Of a DNA stretch of 32,448 nt, positions 17,817-26,730 are shown piece after piece. Where the stretch lies: the NCBI GenBank assembly GCA_029339195.1, contig JAPTJF010000590.1, forward strand, positions 1 through 32,448, written 5' to 3'. Numbering within the stretch: the stretch's first letter is position 1; each line of letters begins with the position of its first letter. The notes beneath the pieces were generated by a model, which was given only the letters and a program-made list of their open reading frames with translations, did not search any database and was not told the origin of the DNA. The stretch is from Micractinium sp. NFX-FRZ. Lineage: Eukaryota > Chlorophyta > Trebouxiophyceae > Chlorellales > Chlorellaceae. A program made the translations under genes and the position numbers.

Positions 17817-20800
17817 TTAGAGGAAGCAGTGGAAGACAGTCTCAAAGCTGACTGATGCAGGCTGGCCGTGCTGCTGCGCCAGAGCTGCAGCTTGCACCGC
17901 TGGTCCCGATGGCTGCACCTCTGCCAGCGGCACTGGCGCTGCCGCCTGCACAGCTGCTGGGGCGCCAGGGCTGCTGCCAAAGCGGCCAGAAAGCCAGGCC
18001 AGCTTGGGCAGCTGCCGCACCTTCTGTGCCGGGGGGGCCAGCACTGCTGCTGGCAGCACGAGTGGCGGCACAGCAGCTACTGGGTCAGGCGCCTCGGGTA
18101 GTGCAGGCATGCCCACGTCATCAAATGCAGGCCCAAACAGGCTGCCAAGCTTGCGGCGCTTGGGGGCGGGCCCACACAGTTCCTGCGTGTGTGCCCCGGC
18201 TGCCGCGCTTAGCTGCTGCTGCTGCTGCTCCTCCTGATGCCGCTGCTGCTTGGCTGAGCTGGCTCCTGCAACTGCTGGAGTGGATGAGCTGCCGCCAAGC
18301 GCGAACCGGCCAAACAGGCTGCCCGACTGAGCTGCCAAAGGACGGTTGGCCGGCTGCAACGGCGTAGTATTGGCGGCAGCTGCAGGCTGCAGCGCCGCTG
18401 GTGGCTTGTTGCTGCGAGCCTTGGGCGGCTGAGAGAACAGCGCCGAGCGCTGGGGGGGCCAGGGGCCCTGGCCGGCACCCGCTCCTCCCCACTGCGGCTG
18501 CGGCCGCTGGCTGGGCGCGCTGGCAGTAGGCGGGGGTGGTGGCATGGGGTTCGCCACAAAGCTGCTCCACCTGCTCTTGCCGTTGGCAGCAGGGCCCGGT
18601 GGCGGCGGCAGCACCACTCGCGTCAGGGGTGCTGGGGCCGGTGGAGCAGCTGGCACTGGCCCAACATCTACCGCCGCCGCCGCTGCTGCAGCACTACTGT
18701 GGAGGGGGGGCTGCCGCTGTGGCTGGGCTGCAGGGGTGCTGCCAGCCAGCCTGCGCTGCATGAGGTGCAGTGCGCCAGCTGTTCCAGCGCCAGCTGGCAC
18801 TTGCTCCGGTGACTCTCCGGGCTGGTGGTCCAGGCAGGCTGCAGAGCCCTGCTCAGTGCTGTCGTCAGGTGCAGCTGCCGCCAGGCTCTCTGCTGCGCCG
18901 CCCTGCTGCGCCTGCTGGGTCACCCCAGGCGATGCCGGCTTGGGCGCCTGCTGGCAGTTCTGCCCCTGCAGCTCCACGCCGGGCGGCACAGACGTGCGAA
19001 TTGCAGTATCCACTCCCACCAGCCGCTCATGCACCACAGACGCCACCACCTGCGCGGCCAGCCAGGAAGGAGAGAAGTAAGGAAGGGCATGGTAAGTTTG
19101 AGGAGTGAGGCAGGGCAGGGCAGATTTGACCCGGCAAGGGCACCCTCACAGCAACGGTGTCCCACCAAATCAGACCGCACGCAAGCACATTGCCGCACCT
19201 GTGCTGTGCTCGTCAGATCAGCACACGCAAGCACAGCTGCCGATTGCCACCACATCTAGCTTCGGCCACCCGGCCTCACCTCCACGGGCGTGTTCCGGCC
19301 CTTGACGGGCGTGCGGGTGCGGGTGCGCAGCACCAGGGGCGAGGGGAAGCTGTCCAGCGCCAGCGGGCGGCACAGCAGCAGGGCGTCGTCGTGCAGGGAG
19401 CCCACCAGCAGGCGGGCTGGGCTGCTGGCCTGACTGTTGCCGGTGCGCTCCACTGCACCCAGTGAGTGGGGATGGCAACCGAACTTAGCATATTATTGAG
19501 GCACTTTTTGGCAATGCGCACTGTGCAATCTTCTGCCGGCATGAAGCATGATGATCACACAAATCACCACCAAAGGATCGCCGGGATCATTAAACCTCCC
19601 CCCCTGGCTCCCCTGCTTGCTTGCTTGCCTGTAATCTCCAGCTCCACTACCCCGCCTGGAAGCCAGGCTACCGGCAGGCAGCGCAGGCTGACGGCAGGCG
19701 GCAGGCACTCGCCCAGGGCCGAGTGCACCTCGTTGCCTGCACAGGGTGGCAACGCACGTGGGTGCAGCCATGGGATTATCAGCATGCAGCACTGGGCAGG
19801 CAGCAGTGGCAGCCCACGCTGCACAGTGAGTGCGCTGTGCATGCTGCTCCCTGCCTGGCTGGCAGAAGCTGCACCATTCACCACTGCGCCTCTCACCAAA
19901 GGGGTAGTGGCGCTGAGCGAGAGACTCCAGCTTGCGGGGCTCGATCTCTGCCAGCTGGTTCAGTTTGGTGATGCCCGCTGCCGCCAACCGCTGTGCAATT
20001 TGCGGCCCAATGCCTGGCAGCTGCCGTGTCTCCTGCTGGCTGTCAGTCCACAGGCGTTGGCGCAGGCTTTTGGCCAGCAACAGCGCATTGAAGGTTGCTG
20101 CAGGTTTTGGGCAAGGGGGGCAGGAATGTTGATGACTGCACAAGCAGACAGCTATGCGCTGCATGCAGCCAGGCAGGCAGGGGAGTGCACATTGAGGACT
20201 GGCAGGCGGACGTGGTGTGAGCAAGACCACACGCTTCATGGCAGCTTCAACACGCCCAACTGCTCACTGCTGCTCTGCACTCTCCAGCCACAAGCGGTTT
20301 TCATGAGTACCACATTGACCCCCACCCCAGGCCTGCCTCACCTGCCGCCCGGCCCGTGTGCTCAAAGTACTTGACCATTGCTGTGGCAATGCGGCGCCCC
20401 GTGCTGACAGCTTGCTCCACATCCTGCTCAGGAGGCCGTGCGGAGGGGTATGGACAGCGAAGCGCGCGAGCTTGGGTAAGAGGCAGAGGGTGCCTTACAT
20501 GGCAGGGAGCCCATTTCATTGGGGGCTGCCGCGACACCTGCCCACGTGCCAAGAGGGCCCCCCCCCCCCCCCCCCACCGTCCACAAGCTCCGTCCTCTGC
20601 GCCCCCTCCCCCTCCATGGCATGGAAGGGAGGGGAGTGAGCTGGCGCCAGCTCACACACCTGCTTCAGCGAGTAGTCCAGCTTGTCGCTGGATGTGTCGG
20701 CCAGGCCCTCGTTGATCTGCAGAGCAGCAGCATTGCATTGTATTGCAGTGCAGGCCGCTAGGTCATGAAGCTTCATGACCTGCTTCATGACCTTAAGGCA

Positions 20801-23800
20801 TTGACGATACATGTTGGGCACTGGGGGTTGATGCGCCTGGAGGTAGGGCAGTCGTGCCACACAGCAGCACCTCCTGTTCAATCGACCCACAGCAGCTTTA
20901 GCATAGTGGCTGCCTGCCTTCCTCCCCGCCAGCCAGCCCGCACCCACCTTCTTCAGCACGGACACCCTGCACGGGCACTGAGAAGCAGACCCCCTGCCCA
21001 ACCCTTCAGCTTGTAGCAGCACCCACCAGGACGTAGACCTTGTCCGCCCCTGTCACCAGGCGCTCCAGCACCTTGCCCGGCTTGGCGGGGTTCATCAGTG
21101 GGTAGCGCACCCGGTCAGAGTGGTTGACCTCGTTCAGCACCTGGAAGACGATGACAGGACAGGGAGGGTGGGAGGGGTGCACTGGTTACGACAGCAGCTC
21201 AGCAGCAGGTACCGCACACGGTGTCCGCTGTCAACTTTGCTTAGCTCCTGTGGAGCAGGTTTGCGGGTGGAGCAGGTATGGGGGCAACGGCAGGATAGAG
21301 CATGCATGCGCTGTACGCTGCAGGGCGGGCCAGGGAGGGTGAGCACACCTTGTGAAGGGCAAGCGGTGTACCGCTGCCAATCAACCATGCCAAACTGGGG
21401 TGCATACTTCCGACGCTGGTCCAACCCAAGCAGCGCGCTGGTCCCAAGCAGGCGGGAGCTACAGCATGCATGCATCAACCACACCTTCTTCTCGCTACGC
21501 CGAAGCTTGATGTTGGACAGCTCAGCACTCCTGCACTTGCACAGCACGGAGGATTAAGCACTGGTGGCTCAAACTGGGTGCATAGGAAGCCTCACTGCGC
21601 TTCACGGCAATGCACACCAAGTGTGCAACAAAGGCCCAGGCCCCTGGCAGCAGCCTGCCAGGCACGCAGGTGGGTGTGCACACTCACTTGGCCAGGATTG
21701 TGACGAGATCGGGGATGGCGGCGCCGGGGCCCACGCTGCACAAGCTGATCATCGTCTTCACGCGGATGTAGCGCTCAGCCATGATCTGAGGGCAGGCAGG
21801 CGCGCGCGAGGTAGGGTCAAGGTGCAGCAGCGCTGGCAGCAGCAGTTGCACAGAGTGGATGCTGCCTGCAACATGAGCAGACAGCAGATACACAGGGCAG
21901 ATTGCCGGCAACCACCCACCTGCCCGGGCTGCAGCGGCTCGAGGCCAAAGCCGTCATCGTGTAGGCGCACCTACAGAGATCTTAGTGCAGAGCAGTAGGT
22001 TGGAGAGGAAAGTGCTGCCTTCGAGGACAGCCCAGCACACCACGTGGCCAGCGGCGCCACTGTGCAAACACCTGGCCCAGGGAATACCAGCAGGCACCCC
22101 ACTTCCTGCCTGCAGCCCCTTCTACCACTCCAAAACCGTGAGCTGCCAGCTGCACACCGTTGATAGTACCAGCCGGCCCCTCAGCCACGACTCTCAGCTG
22201 ACACAGATGCCCACCCCCACCAGCCCCCCTTCCACCCACCATGCCATGCTGGGCCAGCTCCTGCACCGTTGCCAGCACCAGCCGGTCCCTCAGCCAGCGG
22301 TCAAGCGCCTCAGCGCTGGGCTGACGTGGCACGCCGTAGCGCGCAGGGTCACGCTTGACCCGGATGTAGAAGTAGGTGCAGCGCATCCAGTCCACAGCCT
22401 GTGAGAGGGTGAGGTGCAGATGAGATGTCAAACTCTCAAGGTTTCCACAAAATCACCAGCATCAGCATCAGAGGCAGCCCCACTTGTGCTGTGCGGACCA
22501 GGCAGAACGCAGCGCCAGCACCACGCGGCAGCACCCAGGGTCTGGCCCACCCACCTGTGACACGTCACCGATCGTGCGCAGCGCGATCTCAGCGTTCAGG
22601 AACTCGGGCAGCACCTCCTTCAGGGTGGACTCGACCAGCTCGCTGCCGCCCATCAGCTGCTCGTAGCGGCGCATATGCTGTGCATTGACGGGTTGCGGAG
22701 GTGAGGATGGCGGGGGATGAAGGGAGTCAGGCAGCAGTGAGTGCAATGCACGCACTCGTGTGCACAAGCAGCAACGTGGGGTTTGCAGGTGGGGGGCAGG
22801 AACCGGCGTGCATCGGCTGTTCAGTGGGCTGCCAGCAGGCCCAGCCGCGGCCCTTGCAGGCCATGCGCAGGTGGTTTGCAAGCTGCTGCTTGCCCTGATC
22901 CTCAGGCCGACACACTCCGCGTGATACTCTGTTCACTCACCGGCTTCTGGGTCATGATGACAGCCACACCCTCCGTATCAAACTGTGGGCGGCCGGCACG
23001 CCCCACCATCTGCCAGGTGGGTGGGTGGGTGGCGCAAGAAGGAGTGCTCAGGGAACAAGGTCGGCAAGCAGGAGGTGTGTTCGACAGGTGCGCTGCTTAT
23101 GTATAGGCAGGGAAGGGCCTGCATGCAATAGCAGGTGCCAGCTGTGGCGCCCAGCATCCCATTGTGCCAATCATCACTGCCCCAGCCGCTGCAACTCCAA
23201 CACCCTCCCATTCCTCCTGCCCTCGCCCACCTGCAGGCACGTGCTGCGCTCATACTCCTGGTAGCCCGAGGCATCCTCCGCCTCGCTGCCCACGTAGCGC
23301 CGCGTTCCCTTGAGCACCACCAGTCGGGCGGGCAGGTTGACGCCCATGGCCAGGGTGGAGGTGGTGCACAGGACCTGACAGGTGAGAAGGGGCAGAGTAG
23401 CGGGCAAGAATGGGGTGGGGGAGTCGCTATATGCATGTCAGGCAAGAGGGCATGGGGCTTGCCACGCTGGCGCGTTGTGGCGGTGCAAGCGCACGGTTCG
23501 CAGATGGCAGAGCACGGTGAGGGGTAGCCTCCACCAGACTGGTATGCCCACAGCTGCTGCCCACGCTCCCTTGCCTCCTCTCAGACCCACCCGCAGGTCT
23601 TGAGCCACGAACAATGCCTCCACCACCGCCCTGTCAGCCGGCTCCATGGCGGCATGGTGGTAGCCCACCCCCAGGGCCACAAACCCCCGCAGCTGCCCAT
23701 CCTTGAGCCCCGCAGCCGCCTGCTGCAGCCGCTGGTGCTGCCCCGCATCCCGCACATATGCGCTGGGGCTGCGCCCGCCGCCGCTGCCGCCGCCTGCCCC

Positions 23801-26537
23801 AGCCCTGGCTGCCTCCTTTGCCAGCTGGGATGCTGTGTCGGTGGTGCCCCGCCGGCTGCTGCAGAAGACCAGGGACGGTTTGCCGGAAGAGTGGTCTGCC
23901 ACCACCTGGTAGATGTGGTCGTTCAGGCGGCGCTCAAACAGGAAATCTGCGGGCAGGGGGGGTAGGGAGAGGGAGAGGGAGGAGGTGATGGTGATCAGGT
24001 TTAAACGGGAGGCAGAGCAGGAAGCATGCAATGGAGCGCATGCTGGCCAGGCAGCAGGCTGGCAGTGGGGATATGAGAGCAGAGCAGGACACAGCACGAA
24101 TTGCCAAGAGGCAGCTGCACGGACTCAAGATGGGAGAAGGACACCTGCTGCAACAGCCCGGCCTCACCCGTTTTGGTTGGGTTGTACCCTCGGACCACTG
24201 TGCGCAGCTTGACCGGCCGCATCTCCTCGCCTGCAGGAGTGGGGACACGGAAGCACAGCGGTTGTGAGACCAAGAAACGGGCAGGATGGCACCGCTGCAA
24301 AAAAGCCCACTGCATGGGCAAAAACTGTGCTGCCAAGCGAGCTCGCCTGCCTGCTGTGGCAAGCTGTGTGTGCTGCCTGGGCAGGGCACTCACCAAAGCA
24401 TTTGATGCCTGTAGGAGGCACGGCCAGCCAGTCCGCCAGATCCTGCAGGGGCGGTGGCGCAGGTGAGGCATGAAGCTGGGTGCACAGGGACGCGGCAGTG
24501 TTGGATGCCGTGGCCAGTGAAGAAGAGTGCCAAAGCAGGCAGCACCCAAGACGCCTCCCTCCCGCCACCTCTATCATACGCACAACCTGCTTGGCTGCGC
24601 TCCCTCCCAGGAACCAACGCACCGCCTTGATCAATTCACCTGCACGTTGGGGATGGTGGCTGACACCGCTATGTAGCGCACCGAGCCGATGGGCTGCCCC
24701 TGCATGTCACGCAGTCTGCAGTGCCGAAGGGGTCACAAGGGGATGCAAGCAGCATGCAAGGGGGCAGCCCTGAGCAGCTGCACAGCATCTGCCTGCAGGC
24801 AACGACTGCGGAGTAAGCTGCTTAAGCAGGGCACAGTCTCCAGCGGACACGTGCCAGAGCTGCTGCCCTGGGTAGGTGAGATGGGCCACTCACTTGCTGA
24901 CCATCTTGATGCGAGCCACCACACCTGCAGGGAGCGTTCAAGAAGGGATCTGGTCATGGAATGGAGAGAGGTTCAACCGGGCATGTCCATCTGAGCTTTA
25001 GCCCGCTGCTGCTCAGCGCAGGTGCCCTCCACCCTGCAAGCGCCCACCCAGCTCACCCTCCAAGCTGGAGCCGCGGTTCTCATTCAGCAGGTGGACCTCG
25101 TCTGCAGGGCAAAGCAAAGTAAGCGAGAGTCACAACTGGCTGATTCGCTCCCCACAATAGCTGCTGTGTTCCAGTCTGCGCCACGTGGGTAAGTGCCAGC
25201 ACCCACCTGTGGGTGGGCCCAGCAAATGACGGCAGGCACCGCTCTATCCCTGGCTGGAGGCCCAGCTCCCACCAAGGATCACCAGCCGGATGTCTGCTAA
25301 GAGCGCATCACGTCACTCCTTTTCCCCAGTTGCTTTCTAGCATGTTGCGCCCAGCACCCACCGATCAGCACCAGCCCGATGTCTGCAAAGAAGCGCATGC
25401 CGCCACGGGTGACGGCATCAAACTGCTCGGGGGTGGCGCAGATGATGTCTGCCGTGTCCAGCCCCGCCAGGCCTTCCCGGTCGGTGTCACCTGGGGGATG
25501 ACAGCGGGTGGAGCGGGGCAGAGTCAGGTGCAGTGACGACTGGCAGGCGGCAGACATGGAGGGCTGGGAAGAGCAAAGTAGATGCATCAAGGGCATGCAC
25601 CCATCCCAGCTTCGCCCACCCTGCGTGGACCGGCACTCGCGTGGGGCGCGCCCCAACCCAGGTGACCACGGCCCCTTACCCGTCAGCTCGCGGCAGGTGA
25701 CGCCCAATGTGCCAAAGCGCTGCCCCCAGTCCCGCACTTTCTCCTGCACCCAGCGTGATCACACGGCGTGGGGTTGAGCGTAGCAGCAGGAGCGAGCAGC
25801 CCTGCGCACCGTACCTGCCCGCTCTGCCGATCAGATGCAGCACCCAAGTCAGCCATGCGCCCTTCCGCGGCCACAATCCAGGCAGGAAACTCTTGCCTGC
25901 ACTAGAGCGCGCGAGGGCGCCAGGTACACAGCCTTCAGGTGGCCCGGCTTGTGGGAGAACTGGGGCCCTTGGGCCCCGGGCACGAGGTTGCGCGACAGCT
26001 GGCGCAGGATGGCCAGCTCCAGCAGCACTGTCTTGCCTGCAGGGGGGAGAAAAATAAGGTTTTGCTATGATGAGAGTTAGCTGGAGCACAGGCAGCTTTG
26101 GGCATCTGCCGCAGCACGGCGCTTGACAGGCTGGGCGGGGTGTGATGAGCGGCGGCAGAGGCGCCCACCGCCCAGCACCCACCTCCGCCGGTGGGCGCTG
26201 CCACAACCACATTGGTCGGGCTCTCGAAGAGAGTGGGCCAGCAGTCATTCTGGATGGCATTGAAGTATCGGAAGGTAAAGACGGCTCGGAAGGGGGCAGG
26301 CAGCTCGTCCACGCTGCGCAGGCGGCCATCGGCGGCAGGCGCAGCGGGGCGGGGCGGCGCCACTGGCGGCGCCGCAGCGCCAGCCGCCATCCACGGCTGC
26401 TCGCCCACGGGCGCTGCCTGCGAGAAGCCGGCAGGTGCCTGCGAGACCCCGTGCGAGGCGGCCAGGAAGAACTGCTGTGTCTGATAGGGCTGCTGAGCGG
26501 GGCCCAGAGGCCCGCGCTGCCAGTGAGCTGCGGCCAT
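17817..26537 (-). CDS. MER3: Meiotic crossover DNA helicase MER3/HFM1
   Basis: Twenty-four exons, all in phase, 1321 residues: 26183-26537, 25897-26036, 25680-25743, 25362-25490, 25057-25101, 24894-24924, 24640-24715, 24394-24442, 24168-24230, 23591-23946, 23231-23374, 22941-23009, 22555-22677, 22240-22398, 21920-21970, 21688-21785, 21485-21530, 21027-21140, 20660-20716, 20342-20423, 19897-20097, 19629-19736, 19280-19452, 17817-19049. Ski2-like superfamily 2 motifs run in order: Walker A APTGGGKT (114-121), SRALVQEKVRDW, DEVH (230-233), SAT (273-275), TTSTLAMGVNLPA (440-452) and QMVGRAGRP (484-492). A winged helix and Sec63-type region follow, with a helix-hairpin-helix (LPGIGPQIAQRL, from 777). 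MER3/HFM1 unwinds and stabilises recombination intermediates in class I (ZMM) crossovers at meiotic prophase. The last exon adds a 410-residue disordered tail with an NLS-like PAPKRRKLG. Two introns use GC donors. Confidence 0.95.
19627..19628 (-). other. GC splice donor, MER3 intron 22
   Basis: ATTACAG|GCAAGC. Splicing to the acceptor before 19452 restores VELEITVERTGN in phase; there is no usable GT at the exon end. Confidence 0.8.
20558..20575. repeat. Poly-C run (18)
   Basis: Homopolymer in MER3 intron 19. Its length should be treated with caution. Confidence 0.9.
20636..20655. repeat. 20-bp perfect palindrome abutting the MER3 exon 19 donor
   Basis: GTGAGCTGGCGCCAGCTCAC is its own reverse complement. 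On the transcript it starts four bases into intron 19, so a stem there would sit directly against the 5' splice site. Confidence 0.8.
20760..20781. repeat. 22-bp perfect palindrome, MER3 intron 18
   Basis: AGGTCATGAAG is followed directly by its reverse complement CTTCATGACCT. A further copy of the right arm (GCTTCATGACCTT) follows at 20782-20794. Confidence 0.85.
22146..22189 (-). repeat. Decayed copy of the exon 14 end (MER3 intron 14)
   Basis: It matches 22254-22299, the coding bases for RDRLVLATVQELA, at roughly four bases in five including ACCAGCCGG and CCTCAGCCA. It lies about 100 bp into the following intron. Confidence 0.65.
25262..25310 (-). repeat. Decayed copy of the exon 4 end and donor (MER3 intron 4)
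   Basis: It matches 25351-25397, the end of exon 4 (FFADIGLVLIG) plus donor. GATGTCTGC and GCGCAT are shared, and the donor-like GTGGGAGCTG is kept. Substitutions have introduced a stop-like codon. Confidence 0.7.
25895..25896 (-). other. GC splice donor, MER3 intron 2
   Basis: CTAGTGCAG|GCAAGAG. Using it gives SRALVQEKVRDWGQRFG, which matches the plant MER3 motif Ia region. The nearby GT alternative would delete the conserved Val-Gln. Confidence 0.8.
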
Positions 26538-26730
26538 TGCGCCTCTCAGCCGCCCTCACGCTGAGTTCGAGAGCATGTCAGGGCAGATCGAGTCCGAGGC
26601 ACGATAATGACGAAATGAAGAGCTGCGCGGCCAATCTGCCCCCACATTGCCAGTCCGCATGGAGCTCGGTCAAAGCGGCCACATGGAGGGAGGCCACATG
26701 TGAGCATTCTGCCCACTCCCTTCTCAAGCC
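26538..26730. promoter_or_regulatory. Bidirectional promoter, MER3 / SAP-protein gene
   Basis: Only 193 bp separate the two divergent start codons. The spacer contains CCAAT at 26631-26635 (plus orientation) and a direct repeat of GGCCACATG at about 26677-26685 and 26692-26700. No TATA box is visible. Confidence 0.6.

Noticed and set aside
19466..20374. 302-codon plus-strand ORF
   Set aside because: It covers MER3 exons 20-22 and their introns in antisense, and shows no domain.
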